NCBI GenBank assembly: GCA_012960115.1 | Contig: DUBX01000031.1 | Coordinates: 58,427 to 91,415 of the forward strand | Length of the DNA: 32,989 nt | Origin: Porticoccaceae bacterium | Lineage (GTDB): Bacteria; Pseudomonadota; Gammaproteobacteria; Pseudomonadales; Porticoccaceae | Direction: 5' to 3' | Shown here: positions 7,449 to 16,298 of the stretch, piece by piece | Position numbering within the stretch: position 1 is the stretch's first letter | How the letters are laid out: each line of letters opens with the position of its first letter | Translations under genes and position numbers: made by a program | The notes under the pieces: model-generated | Databases searched by the model: none | Told to the model about the DNA's origin: nothing | The model's input: only the letters and a program-made list of their open reading frames with translations

Positions 7449-8486
7449 TTGACCTGTTCAATCCGAATTGCAGTTGATGCAATGGGTGGTGAGTTTGGTC
7501 CTCGGGTTACGGTTTCAGCCTTACTCGTATGCTTAGCTCGCCATTCGAGCGTTACCGCCCTAGTGTTTGGTGATCGACTGTCGCTTGAAGCGGAGCTTGC
7601 CGCCTGTACGGATTCTAGCTTGCGGTCTCGAATTGATGTTAGGCACTCCGATATATCGGTGAGTGATCACGACAAACCCTCTGCTGTAATACGCAACAAG
7701 CAGTCTTCTTCTATGGGCTTGGCAGTTAAGGCCGTGTCGGAACAAGAAGCTGACGCCTGCATCAGTGCTGGCAACACAGGAGCTCTCATGGCTCTTGGAC
7801 TCGTTAATCTTAAGACCCTTCCTGGAATATCCCGACCTGCAATCTGTACTACGTTCCCAACTATGTCCGGCCGCGCCTATGTGCTCGATCTTGGCGCTAA
7901 CATTGACTGTTCGCCTGAACAATTACATCAGTTTGCGATGCTAGGAAGTCTTACCGCTAGTCTTTTAGACGGCATCGATGATCCTACAGTGGGATTGTTA
8001 AATGTCGGGAAAGAAGAGACCAAGGGCAGTGATGATTTAAAGTCTGCGGCGTCGCTACTAGAGAATGACGATTCTATTAACTATGGTGGCTTTTTAGAGG
8101 GTGATGAAATTTTCAAGGGTGCTACAGATGTGGTGGTCTGTGATGGATTCGGTGGAAATATTGCACTGAAGACCAGTGAAGGTCTAGCGGACATGGTCAT
8201 TGCCATGTTGAGCGATTTGTTGAGCAAGAGCTGGTTAGCTAGGCTGACCGCTGGGCTTGCCAGTCGCTCGTTTAAGCAGCTTATTGATAAGCTTGACCCC
8301 GCTTTTTATAATGGCGCCTATCTGCTGGGTTTGAATGGTGTGGTTGTTAAAAGTCATGGTAGCGCGTCTGAAAAGGCCTTTGGCCATGCCCTTGACGTGG
8401 CCATCGAGGCTGCAGAACACAATCTACCGAAGGCGCTAGCGCCTTTGCTAAAGACTAAATTAACGAAAAATATAGTTAGTGAGTGA
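7449..8486 (+). CDS. plsX: Phosphate acyltransferase PlsX
   Basis: Converts acyl-ACP to acyl-phosphate, the acyl donor for PlsY at the first step of phospholipid synthesis. It is a peripheral membrane enzyme of 345 aa, the usual length. The opening IAVDAMGGEFGP matches the family signature. SAGNTGALMALG, LDLGANIDCSPEQL, NVGKEETKG, VVCDGFGGNIALK and HGSASEKAFGHA follow in the expected order. The start is TTG at 7449, eight bases after the rpmF stop, with AGG just upstream overlapping that stop. No ATG lies nearby in frame before the signature. It is translated as part of the yceD-rpmF-plsX-fabD-fabG run. fabH, which often follows plsX, is absent here. Confidence 0.96.
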   Translation: MTCSIRIAVDAMGGEFGPRVTVSALLVCLARHSSVTALVFGDRLSLEAELAACTDSSLRSRIDVRHSDISVSDHDKPSAVIRNKQSSSMGLAVKAVSEQEADACISAGNTGALMALGLVNLKTLPGISRPAICTTFPTMSGRAYVLDLGANIDCSPEQLHQFAMLGSLTASLLDGIDDPTVGLLNVGKEETKGSDDLKSAASLLENDDSINYGGFLEGDEIFKGATDVVVCDGFGGNIALKTSEGLADMVIAMLSDLLSKSWLARLTAGLASRSFKQLIDKLDPAFYNGAYLLGLNGVVVKSHGSASEKAFGHALDVAIEAAEHNLPKALAPLLKTKLTKNIVSE

Positions 8487-8492
8487 TTATAT

Positions 8493-9428
8493 ATGAGCAA
8501 AAACTTAGCGTTTGTTTTTCCTGGTCAGGGATCTCAGAAGATTGGAATGTTGAGTCAGTTGGCGTCGGTTTACACAGCGATTGAGGATACTTTTTCAGAG
8601 GCATCAGATACTTTGGGATACGACCTCTGGCAGTTAGTGCAATCGGGATCTCAAGAAGAGATTAACCTCACTGAGCGCACCCAGCCAATACTTTTAACCT
8701 CCAGCGTTGCGATATGGCGCCTTTGGCGAGATAGGCAAGGTGCGTTGCCATCCCAGGTAGCAGGGCACAGTTTAGGCGAATGGTCTGCCTTAGTCTGTGC
8801 GGGTGCCGTTACATTTTCCGATGCCCTCAAAATTGTGCGTGCTCGCGGCATGTACATGCAAGAAGCCGTTCCTGTAGGGGTGGGTGCAATGGCTGCCATT
8901 ATTGGTTTGGCTGATGCTGCTGTTCTGCAAGCCTGTACTGACGCTAGAGATAATGAGGTGGTAGACGCCGTTAATTTTAATGCACCAGGTCAGGTCGTGA
9001 TCGCCGGTAGTGCGATGGCTGTTGGCAGAGCTATTACTTGCTGTAAGGCGGCTGGCGCAAAAAGGGCCTTGCCACTGCCCGTCAGCGCTCCCTTCCATAC
9101 ATCACTGATGGAGCCAGCTGCGGACCGGCTTAGAGGCCTCGTTACAGATACGCCTTTTGTCGAGCCAACCATTCCGGTCATTCACAATGTTCATGCCGAT
9201 ACTGAGTTCGATCCTGAAAAAATCAAAACGCTAATGCTAGAGCAAATATCTCAGCCCGTACAATGGGTTGATTGCGTGCTCAGGTTGAAGAGTGGCGGAG
9301 CCGATAGGCTAGTAGAGTGTGGGCCCGGTAAAGTTTTAAATGGTTTGTCTAAAAGAATTGATAGAGAGTTAATTTCGTTTGCCACAGATGATGTAGAGAA
9401 CTTTGAGAACGCATTGCTGTCTGTTTAA
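8493..9428 (+). CDS. fabD: Malonyl-CoA:ACP transacylase
   Basis: Moves malonyl from CoA to ACP, giving the two-carbon donor for fatty acid elongation. The 311-aa protein has the GQGSQ motif at 11-15, nucleophile S93 in GHSLGEWSAL, R118 that binds the malonyl carboxylate (in VRARGMYMQEAVP), and catalytic H202 in APFHTSLM. These match E. coli S92, R117 and H201. The start at 8493 lies six bases after plsX, with only a weak Shine-Dalgarno sequence, so translation is probably coupled. Confidence 0.97.
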   Translation: MSKNLAFVFPGQGSQKIGMLSQLASVYTAIEDTFSEASDTLGYDLWQLVQSGSQEEINLTERTQPILLTSSVAIWRLWRDRQGALPSQVAGHSLGEWSALVCAGAVTFSDALKIVRARGMYMQEAVPVGVGAMAAIIGLADAAVLQACTDARDNEVVDAVNFNAPGQVVIAGSAMAVGRAITCCKAAGAKRALPLPVSAPFHTSLMEPAADRLRGLVTDTPFVEPTIPVIHNVHADTEFDPEKIKTLMLEQISQPVQWVDCVLRLKSGGADRLVECGPGKVLNGLSKRIDRELISFATDDVENFENALLSV

Positions 9429-9445
9429 TTACTTAAGGAATATTT

Positions 9446-10189
9446 ATGACTGATGAATCTAAAATAGCACTTGTTACCGGCGCAAGTCGTGGCATCGGAG
9501 CTGCGATAGCAGATAAGCTGGGCGCCGCTGGCTACATAGTGGTGGGTACGGCTACTAGCCAATCGGGTGCTGACAAAATCAGCCAGAGACTGGCTGATGC
9601 TAAAAGTATTGGTGCAGGTATGGTTCTTGACGTTACGCAAACAGAATCTATCGAGCAGTTGCTTAAGTCGGTGATTGAGAAGTTTGGCGCGCCGACTATA
9701 TTGGTCAACAATGCTGGAATCACCAAAGATAATATTTTAATGCGCATGAAAGAGGATGAATGGTTGGACGTAGTTAATACTAATTTGACTGCTGTTTTTC
9801 GTCTTTGTAAAGCTTGTGTCAGGCCCATGACCAAGGCTCGCTGGGGTCGAATTGTCAACATTAGCTCAGTTGTGGGGTCTATGGGCAATAGTGGGCAAAG
9901 TAATTATTCGGCGAGCAAAGCTGGGGTGGAAGGGTTTGGCAGGGCGCTTGCGAAAGAAATTGGGTCAAGAAGTATAACTGTGAATACGGTGGCGCCAGGT
10001 TTTATTGATACGGATATGACTAGAGATTTACCTGAAGCGAATAAAGATGCTCTTTTGTCACAGATCCCACTTGCTAGACTGGGCATGCCTAGCGAGATAG
10101 CCGCCGTGGTAAGCTTTTTAATTAGTGACGCTGCTGGTTATATTACCGGGGAAACCATCCACGTTAATGGCGGAATGTTTATGTCGTGA
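9446..10189 (+). CDS. fabG: 3-oxoacyl-ACP reductase
   Basis: NADPH-dependent reduction of 3-ketoacyl-ACP in fatty acid elongation. A classical short-chain dehydrogenase of 247 aa with TGASRGIG at 11-18, NNAG at 88-91, and the catalytic set N113, S141, Y154 and K158 (YSASK). The C-terminus GETIHVNGGMFMS is the FabG form. The neighbours fabD and acpP separate it from the many other SDRs. It has AAGGA about nine bases upstream of the ATG. Confidence 0.96.
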   Translation: MTDESKIALVTGASRGIGAAIADKLGAAGYIVVGTATSQSGADKISQRLADAKSIGAGMVLDVTQTESIEQLLKSVIEKFGAPTILVNNAGITKDNILMRMKEDEWLDVVNTNLTAVFRLCKACVRPMTKARWGRIVNISSVVGSMGNSGQSNYSASKAGVEGFGRALAKEIGSRSITVNTVAPGFIDTDMTRDLPEANKDALLSQIPLARLGMPSEIAAVVSFLISDAAGYITGETIHVNGGMFMS

Positions 10190-10380
10190 TGGCCATTCGG
10201 ACACCAATGCCGCTTAAATCACCAGTATTTTTTGGTTTATGTGCGTTTTTTCTCATAAGAGGGTAGTAATTTGATCTATCTGAGGTAAAATGCCGCCCCT
10301 AGCGACAAAGAATAAAAAGCCGGTCAATAATAGCCCGGACGTGAAGAAACACCAGACCCCTTATAAGGAGTGGAAATACG

Positions 10381-10614
10381 ATGAGTAATATTGAAGAACG
10401 CGTTATTAAAATGGTTGCTGAGCAACTGGGTGTTAAAGAAGAAGATGTTAAGGTAACTTCATCTTTTGTTGAAGACCTTGGCGCAGATTCGCTAGATACA
10501 GTAGAGCTTATTATGGCCCTTGAAGAAGAATTTGATGCTGAGATTCCTGATGAGGAAGCAGAGAAAATTGCTACAGTAACTGATGCAATTACGTACATAA
10601 ACGCGAATAGCTAA
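10381..10614 (+). CDS. acpP: Acyl carrier protein
   Basis: Carries the growing acyl chain on phosphopantetheine. The 77-aa acidic protein has the attachment serine S37 in [13 protein letters not shown] and four predicted helices, and is close to E. coli AcpP along its whole length. A strong AAGGAG (10365-10370) precedes it. A 191-base gap from fabG holds a TAAAAT -10-like element near 10286-10291 followed by GC-rich bases, so acpP may have its own promoter as in other bacteria, though I see no good -35. A terminator follows, which fits its high and separate expression. Confidence 0.98.
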   Translation: MSNIEERVIKMVAEQLGVKEEDVKVTSSFVEDLGADSLDTVELIMALEEEFDAEIPDEEAEKIATVTDAITYINANS

Positions 10615-10629
10615 GGCTAGCGCGTCTGA

Positions 10630-10659
10630 AAGCCGCTCCTATTGGGGCGGTTTTTTTTT
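10630..10659 (+). terminator. Terminator after acpP
   Basis: CCGCTCC (10633-10639), loop TATT and GGGGCGG (10644-10650) form a 7-bp stem with one G-U pair, followed by nine T. It separates acpP from pabC, though partial read-through to pabC is likely because pabC has no obvious promoter. Confidence 0.92.
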
Positions 10660-10685
10660 GCCCCAAAGTTTTGTTTAATAGGACT

Positions 10686-11576
10686 ATGACAACTACAGAC
10701 TTTATTTTCACTATTGACGGGCAAGATGAGCTTCTCGATATTAGCTCAGCAGAGCTATTGTCAGATCGTGGACTTGCTTACGGACACGGCTTGTTTGAGT
10801 CGATCCGTTATTTCGGTGGAGATTTTCCACTGAAAAATAGGCATTTAGCCAGGATTCAAAACGACGCGAGCCGTTTGGGGATAAAGGTTAACCTGTCTCG
10901 GTTGTCTTCAGCGGTGTTGGCGTTTAAAGAGATACTCCTCAAACAATCTATTGCGGATGGTATTGTTAAAATCATAGTTACCGCAGGCAGTGGTGGTCGT
11001 GGGTATGGGAGCTCTGATGCCTGTACTCCACGAATTATCTTTCGTCACAGCGCATCCCCTGTCAACCTCCAAAATTATCGAAATACGGGTATTAGCCTTT
11101 GGCGTTGCGGTCAGCGAATGTCGGCAAACACTCAGCTGGCAGGCATCAAACATCTGAATAGGCTAGAACAGGTTCTTGCGGCTAGCGAGAGACACTCTAT
11201 TGACTGCGATGATGGTTTAATGATGAATGGTGACGGTTTAGTTATTGAGACTACGCGAGCTAATATATTTTTTAGAGGTGCTTCAGGTGGTTGGATTACA
11301 CCTGATCTTGATGCCTGTGGTGTTTCAGGAGTCATGCGTTCGCTGCTGATTGAAGAGATATTTCCTCTGATGGGTATTTGCCTGGAAATTGGCGCTATTG
11401 GGGAAAGGGATCTAGATGAGTATGATGAACTATTTATTTGTAATTCGGTTCGCGGTATTGTGCCCGTTGTAGGGCTCCGTGCGGCTGATAACCAATCAAC
11501 CGAGAAGCGGACGATTGGTAAGGCCACAAGAGAATTACAGTCCATGTTGTCTAATAACTATCCTTGTTTTCAATGA
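10686..11576 (+). CDS. pabC: Aminodeoxychorismate lyase
   Basis: A PLP enzyme that splits 4-amino-4-deoxychorismate into 4-aminobenzoate and pyruvate for folate synthesis. It is a class IV aminotransferase fold. SDRGLAYGHGLFESIR, the glycine-rich GSGGRGYG, the PLP lysine in AGIKHLNRLEQVLA (K155 from this start), and TTRANIFF are all seen. The ATG at 10686 is preferred; a TTG at 10671 would add five residues. The stop overlaps the mltG start as ATGA. In relatives fabF lies between acpP and pabC; here it is absent. Confidence 0.93.
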   Translation: MTTTDFIFTIDGQDELLDISSAELLSDRGLAYGHGLFESIRYFGGDFPLKNRHLARIQNDASRLGIKVNLSRLSSAVLAFKEILLKQSIADGIVKIIVTAGSGGRGYGSSDACTPRIIFRHSASPVNLQNYRNTGISLWRCGQRMSANTQLAGIKHLNRLEQVLAASERHSIDCDDGLMMNGDGLVIETTRANIFFRGASGGWITPDLDACGVSGVMRSLLIEEIFPLMGICLEIGAIGERDLDEYDELFICNSVRGIVPVVGLRAADNQSTEKRTIGKATRELQSMLSNNYPCFQ

Positions 11577-12619
11577 AGAAGCTGATCTTTCAAGCGATTA
11601 TAGCTCTAAGTCTGGGCGCTTTGGTATGTGGTGTTTCACTCATTGTCATGATCGATATGAAAGTTAACGCGCCGGTTAACTCGGTGGTACTTGCCGGCGA
11701 TAGCCCTGAATTCACAATTAAGAAGGGCGCCAGAGTAAAGGACGTGACTGAAGCTCTTTTTTATCGCGAAATTATCTCTCATCCATGGGCCATAAATCTT
11801 CATGCCAAAGTCGCAGGGCTGACTCGGATTAAGGTCGGGACCTATAGTGTTGAGTCGACCGATACACCTCTATCGTTACTAGAAAAGTTTAATAGGGGGG
11901 ACGTCGTTCAACATCAGATCACCTTTGTTGAAGGTTGGTCCTTTAGTCAGTGGGTGAGTCACCTTTCCTCCATTAAACAGTTTGAGGATACCAATAAGGA
12001 GGCATTATTAAAGAGATTAAAGCTTTCGGGTATTGGTGAGGAAAATGAAAATATCGAAGGTTGGTTGTTCCCAGATACTTATAATTATCTGGGCTCAGAT
12101 ACAGTACTCGATATAATGCTCCGGGCACATCGAAAAATGAAGAGGGTGTTAGAGCAGGAGTGGGTCAAACGAGCGCCAGGATTGCCCTATGAGACGCCTT
12201 ACGAGGCATTAATCATGGCATCGATCATCGAAAAAGAAACCGGCTTAGCCGAAGAGAGAGAGGCGATAGCGGGTGTGTTTGTTAGGCGTTTATTGAAAGG
12301 TATGAGACTGCAAACTGACCCTACAGTGATTTACGGTATGGGTGATCGGTATGATGGCGATATTAGGCGCCGAGATTTACGTCAACTGACGCCTTACAAT
12401 ACCTATATGATAAAGGGGTTGCCGCCAACGCCTATTGCTATGCCAAGTAGAGCCTCGATTTCTGCAACGCTTCATCCCAAGGCTGGTTCTAGCCTATACT
12501 TCGTGGCTCGGGGTGACGGGGGGCATTATTTTTCTAGTACGCTACAAGAGCATCTAGACGCGGTAAAAAAATATCAGTTGGAGCAACGTGCGGAAAATTA
12601 CCAGTCCGCACCAAACTAA
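11573..12619 (+). CDS. mltG: Endolytic peptidoglycan transglycosylase MltG
   Basis: An inner-membrane lytic transglycosylase that cuts nascent glycan strands and is thought to end chain growth. It has one N-terminal membrane segment (about 5-27) with the rest periplasmic. A LysM-like region (about 45-110) precedes the YceG catalytic domain. That domain contains MASIIEKETGL with the catalytic Glu at about 220-223, then MRLQTDPTVIYGMG, LTPYNTY and GLPPTPIAMPS. The length of 348 aa is normal. Start ATG at 11573 overlaps the pabC stop, so the two are translationally coupled. Confidence 0.95.
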   Translation: MKKLIFQAIIALSLGALVCGVSLIVMIDMKVNAPVNSVVLAGDSPEFTIKKGARVKDVTEALFYREIISHPWAINLHAKVAGLTRIKVGTYSVESTDTPLSLLEKFNRGDVVQHQITFVEGWSFSQWVSHLSSIKQFEDTNKEALLKRLKLSGIGEENENIEGWLFPDTYNYLGSDTVLDIMLRAHRKMKRVLEQEWVKRAPGLPYETPYEALIMASIIEKETGLAEEREAIAGVFVRRLLKGMRLQTDPTVIYGMGDRYDGDIRRRDLRQLTPYNTYMIKGLPPTPIAMPSRASISATLHPKAGSSLYFVARGDGGHYFSSTLQEHLDAVKKYQLEQRAENYQSAPN

Positions 12620-12644
12620 TTGGAAAGTTCAAAGTAGGGTTCAA

Positions 12645-13283
12645 ATGCACGGCAAATTTATAACGATTGAAGGCACTGAGGGGGTCGGTAAAACGACTAA
12701 TATCGACTTTATCCAGGCTTGGCTATTGGAGCAAAATATCGAATTCCTCGCTACTCGAGAACCTGGTGGTACTCCAGTGGCAGAGCAGGTCCGTCAGTTA
12801 TTATTAACCCCGGGTGATGAGAAAATTTGTGATACCGCTGAACTCCTACTTATGTTTGCTGGCCGAGCACAGCACCTAGATCAGGTGATCATGCCTAGTC
12901 TGGACGCAGGTAAGTGGGTTGTTTGTGATCGCTTCACTGATGCGACCTACGCTTATCAAGGTGCAGGTCGGGGAATGGACAGTACCTTGATCGAACACTT
13001 AGAGCATTTAGTCCAAGGTGTTTTACGACCTGATTTAACCTTGATTTTGGATATACCCGTAGAGATTGGTCTTAAGCGAGCTAGCGACCGGAGTGCGCCT
13101 GATCGTTTCGAGCAAGAGCAGGTCGAGTTCTTTGAGAGAGTGCGTCAAGGGTATCTCAATACTGCGGAAAAAGATCCTCAGCGCTATGCGGTGATCGATG
13201 CTTCGCAATCTCTTGATGGGGTTCAGCTCGATATAAAGGCGGTGCTGGAGACTTTTTTGGCAACCATTAAAGTGACTGTTTGA
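12645..13283 (+). CDS. tmk: Thymidylate kinase
   Basis: Phosphorylates dTMP to dTDP. A P-loop kinase of 212 aa with GTEGVGKT at 10-17, the DR motif in VVCDRFTDATYAYQGAGRG, and a LID region near RASDRSAPDRFEQE. The start is Met at 12645, preceded by AGGG; the frame stays open 19 codons upstream, overlapping mltG, but that extension is not family-like. The order mltG-tmk-holB is conserved in many gammaproteobacteria. Confidence 0.96.
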   Translation: MHGKFITIEGTEGVGKTTNIDFIQAWLLEQNIEFLATREPGGTPVAEQVRQLLLTPGDEKICDTAELLLMFAGRAQHLDQVIMPSLDAGKWVVCDRFTDATYAYQGAGRGMDSTLIEHLEHLVQGVLRPDLTLILDIPVEIGLKRASDRSAPDRFEQEQVEFFERVRQGYLNTAEKDPQRYAVIDASQSLDGVQLDIKAVLETFLATIKVTV

Positions 13284-14239
13284 TGGCATATGAAAACACC
13301 ATTTTAGCGCTCCCGCTCCCATGGCACAAAGACGTTTGGGAGGGGTTTAGTCGGGCCATTGATGTTGGTCGAATGCCCCATGCACTGCTGCTTCACGGCA
13401 CTAATGGGGTGGGCAAAAGACGCTTAGCGATGACTCTGGCTCAGCAGATGCTCTGTGGTGCTGAGGCTAATCAATATGCTTGTGGAAGTTGTAAACCCTG
13501 TAAATTATTACTGGCCGGCTCGCATCCTGATTTAACTATTCTGGAACCTGAGGAAGACGGCAAAAAAATTCGAGTAGATGATGTCCGGAGATTGTGTACA
13601 AAATTAAATACCACGGCTCAGCAAGGTGGTTGGAAGATTGGACTCATTTTGGTTGCTGACGCTATGAACATAAATGCGTCTAATGCGTTGCTTAAAAGCC
13701 TTGAGGAGCCTCAGGGAAAGACCTTACTTATTTTGGTTAGCGATCGTTTACACGCTTTGTTGCCGACCATAAGAAGTCGATGCCAAAAACAATACCTTTC
13801 TACTCCTAGCGAAGATGTGGCAACGCACTGGCTTAAGGAGGTGTCGGGAAATAGTTCAGACGTAGCGAAGGCTATAGAGGTGTCAAACGGGCGCCCGTTA
13901 CTTGCGTTGCATAATATCGAGTCCGGAACATTGGCGCTGAGGCAAGATTTTGAGGCCATTATTGAGGGGGTCGCTAGTGGCAGCCTGTCATCAGTGGAGG
14001 CCGCCCAACAGTGTGTTAAATTAAACGGCAATAATATTATTGAGTGGTATATGAACTACGTTCACAGGTTGGCCGTTAATGAAGGCCAGGGAGGCGGGGA
14101 TCGAAGGTTGTTTCAGTTTCAGGACCGACTAATGTCTGCCAGACAGTTGCTGCTCTCTCAATCCAATGTTAACCAGCAATTATTACTAGAAGGATTGTTC
14201 ATGGATTGGGCTCAATCGTCCAATGCCATCAGCCATTGA
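13283..14239 (+). CDS. holB: DNA polymerase III delta-prime subunit
   Basis: Clamp-loader subunit that works with gamma/tau and delta to load the sliding clamp. The 318-aa AAA+ protein has a P-loop-like GTNGVGKR at 39-46. Zinc ligands C58, C67, C70 and C73 have the same spacing as E. coli delta-prime. ASNALLKSLEEP and the SRC motif (TIRSRCQ) follow. The ATG at 13283 shares one base with the tmk TGA. The expected next gene, pilZ, is present only as a wreck. Confidence 0.95.
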   Translation: MAYENTILALPLPWHKDVWEGFSRAIDVGRMPHALLLHGTNGVGKRRLAMTLAQQMLCGAEANQYACGSCKPCKLLLAGSHPDLTILEPEEDGKKIRVDDVRRLCTKLNTTAQQGGWKIGLILVADAMNINASNALLKSLEEPQGKTLLILVSDRLHALLPTIRSRCQKQYLSTPSEDVATHWLKEVSGNSSDVAKAIEVSNGRPLLALHNIESGTLALRQDFEAIIEGVASGSLSSVEAAQQCVKLNGNNIIEWYMNYVHRLAVNEGQGGGDRRLFQFQDRLMSARQLLLSQSNVNQQLLLEGLFMDWAQSSNAISH

Positions 14240-14361
14240 AAGAAGTGTTAATTTACGTGTGTTAGAGTCTGAAATTGATTTAACGGAGGAGTTGGCAAAA
14301 GGAGAAGGATAAGCTGGGACTTGCAACTAAGCAAATAGTGGGTGATTTGGTTACTGATATT

Positions 14362-14696
14362 GACGCTATTTCATGTTCTTTAAATATTAAATATTAAAAA
14401 TCAAAATGAGCTGTACCAACATTTTATGCCCTTTGTAAAAAATGGGGGTTTCTTTGTTTCGTCCAAGCAGGCCTTTGGCTTGGCGATAGCGTTCAATTAC
14501 GTTTGTCGCTTTATTTAGTTGACGAGCTAGTGGTCGTTCAAGGACGATTATATGGGTCAGTTTTAATGGAGATTCCAGTCTAGATGTCCAAGGTGTTGGA
14601 GTTCAATTAACGGCATCGGAGGGTGATTTGGTGACGACTATCAAGTGCTTGTTGGATGATGTGCCACAAACGTATAAATCAACGCTAACAATGTAA
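14362..14696 (+). pseudogene. pilZ: Decayed PilZ-domain gene
   Basis: Stitching three frames gives most of a short type IV pilus PilZ protein of the PA2960 type. Bases 14405-14482 read NELYQHFMPFVKNGGFFVSS and onward to AFGL, the MPFxKNGG signature. A one-base loss near 14483 moves the frame to GDSVQLRLSLYLVDELVVVQG. A second loss near 14546 moves it to IIWVSFNGDSSLDVQGVGVQ, and the frame ends STLTM at the stop 14694-14696. Upstream, a perfect 7-bp tandem duplication of AAATATT (14382-14395) breaks the frame between SCSLNIK and NQNELY. The original start may have been the ATG at 14223, which overlaps holB. PilZ is needed for type IV pilus assembly, and holB-pilZ(-tatD) is the usual order. tatD is missing, and I see nothing in 14697-14854 beyond the leader of the next gene. 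Confidence 0.88.
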
Positions 14697-14854
14697 TCGA
14701 GCCTGCCCAGATTTAGTTTATGACTTGGCTAGCCTCGCGTTTTCGTCAGGCGTTATTTTTAATGGAATAACGGAAATAATGGCGCAAAAATTTTGCTGAC
14801 TGTTTAAACTGGCAGCCATTAATGGGTAAACCGTAATAAATTAGAGAGTTATCA

Positions 14855-15508
14855 ATGAGTACTGATCAAGCGCACATGTCGCCATTCATTATCAGAACAT
14901 TTCCCGTTGGGCCTTTGCAATGCAATTGCTCTATTATTGGTGACAAACTATCGGGTAAGGCACTAGTGGTTGATCCAGGAGGTGACGCAGAAAAAATACT
15001 TAGATTGTTGACAGAGCTTAATCTTACGGTCGTGGCCATTATTCATACGCATGCTCATCTTGACCATATTTTAGCGTCTGGAGAGATTAAGACTGCAACC
15101 GGAGCGCCCATTTATCTGCATGAAGGTGATCAATTCTTATGGGATATGGTTGAACAGCAATGTGCCATGTTCGGCGTGCCAGAGGTTAAACTTCCTGCTC
15201 CAGATGGGCATCTTAAAGATGATCAGGCGCTTAATTGCTGCGGGGGCGTCGCAATCCATACTCCTGGCCACACACCGGGGTCGATCAGTTTTTGGTTTGA
15301 AGAGTACAAAACTTTAATTGCAGGAGATACGCTATTTCAGGGTAGCATCGGCCGGACAGACCTTCCTGGTGGGAATTATGACCAAATTGTAACGTCGATT
15401 AAAGATCGGATATATTGCCTTGATGACGAGGCAGTGGTGGTTACAGGTCATGGGCCCAATACAATATTGGGTCGAGAGAAAGTGAGCAACAGTTTCGTTA
15501 GGGCGTAG
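14855..15508 (+). CDS. MBL-fold hydrolase, glyoxalase II-like (YcbL type)
   Basis: A stand-alone metallo-beta-lactamase-fold protein of 217 aa with the binuclear metal set: H66, H68, D70 and H71 in HTHAHLDH, then a His in HTPGHTPGSIS, the Asp in IAGDTLF, and the His of VTGHGPNT. It lacks the C-terminal substrate domain of true GloB, as in YcbL, whose members hydrolyse S-lactoylglutathione or related thioesters. The GSIGRTDLPGG stretch is typical of this subgroup. The exact substrate is not shown by sequence. It starts at ATG 14855 with GAGAG upstream. It lies after the pilZ remnant and 41 bp before the dUTPase gene, and may be co-transcribed with it. Confidence 0.88.
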   Translation: MSTDQAHMSPFIIRTFPVGPLQCNCSIIGDKLSGKALVVDPGGDAEKILRLLTELNLTVVAIIHTHAHLDHILASGEIKTATGAPIYLHEGDQFLWDMVEQQCAMFGVPEVKLPAPDGHLKDDQALNCCGGVAIHTPGHTPGSISFWFEEYKTLIAGDTLFQGSIGRTDLPGGNYDQIVTSIKDRIYCLDDEAVVVTGHGPNTILGREKVSNSFVRA

Positions 15509-15549
15509 TACTGATAAATTCTTAACACTATAAATACGAGGTATAACGA

Positions 15550-16170
15550 ATGAAGCAGCAATTGGCTACGATGCTTGAACTGCAAAATGACATGAATACT
15601 AAGGTTCATGCTAGATGGCGTGAGCAAAATTTCGAATGGTATCGAGCTATATGGATTGAGTGTGCAGAGTTGTTGGATCATTACGGTTGGAAGTGGTGGA
15701 AGAAACAAACACCTGATGTCGATCAAATAGCGCTTGAGCTTGTTGATATATGGCACTTTGGTTTGAGTTTGCTGTTGCTGAAAGGGCATTCGGTTGAGGA
15801 TATAACGGCGATCGTTGAGGGCGAATTCTCCAACCCTAAATCGAGCGGCGATTTTGCGGCTGACTTAGAGCAATTTACCGAGAGAACCTTATCCACCAAA
15901 GATTTTGATGTGTCTGGATTTGCCCGGTTAATGGTCGGTATTAATATGGACTTTGAGACACTCTATGTGGGCTATGTTGGGAAAAATGTACTTAATTTTT
16001 TCCGTCAGGATCATGGATATCAAGATGGAAGTTATCAAAAGCAGTGGGGCGGTGTTGAAGACAACGAGCATCTTGTTGATATTGTGGCGCAGCTAGATAC
16101 GTCTGCAGGGAATTTTAAGGATGAACTCTACCAACGTATGGAAACACGTTACAAAGAACTACACGGCTGA
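15550..16170 (+). CDS. dUTP diphosphatase, dimeric all-alpha type
   Basis: Hydrolyses dUTP (and dUDP) to dUMP, which keeps uracil out of DNA and feeds thymidylate synthesis. The 206-aa protein belongs to the dimeric all-helical dUTPase_2/MazG-like superfamily, not the trimeric Dut family. The Mg2+ motif is E37 and E40 in WIECAELLDH plus E63 and D66 in ELVDIWHF. The WKWWKK aromatic/basic patch and FEWYRAIWIE are typical. The later GKNVLNFFRQDHGYQDGSY region completes the second metal and substrate face. RBS is weak (GAGGTATAACG). Confidence 0.88.
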   Translation: MKQQLATMLELQNDMNTKVHARWREQNFEWYRAIWIECAELLDHYGWKWWKKQTPDVDQIALELVDIWHFGLSLLLLKGHSVEDITAIVEGEFSNPKSSGDFAADLEQFTERTLSTKDFDVSGFARLMVGINMDFETLYVGYVGKNVLNFFRQDHGYQDGSYQKQWGGVEDNEHLVDIVAQLDTSAGNFKDELYQRMETRYKELHG

Positions 16171-16298
16171 TGGCCAAGATTCATCTATTAAGATAGTTAA
16201 TAGTGTCAATAGCCAATGTTAGATATGCTTTTTACGGATGGCGACTTATAATGCCGTTCAAATTTTTAACGCTCAACTATTATTTTTGGAGATAAACC

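Noticed and set aside
12588-12644. Upstream extension of tmk
   Set aside because: It overlaps mltG and adds residues not found in thymidylate kinases; the Met at 12645 has a ribosome-binding site and gives the family N-terminus.
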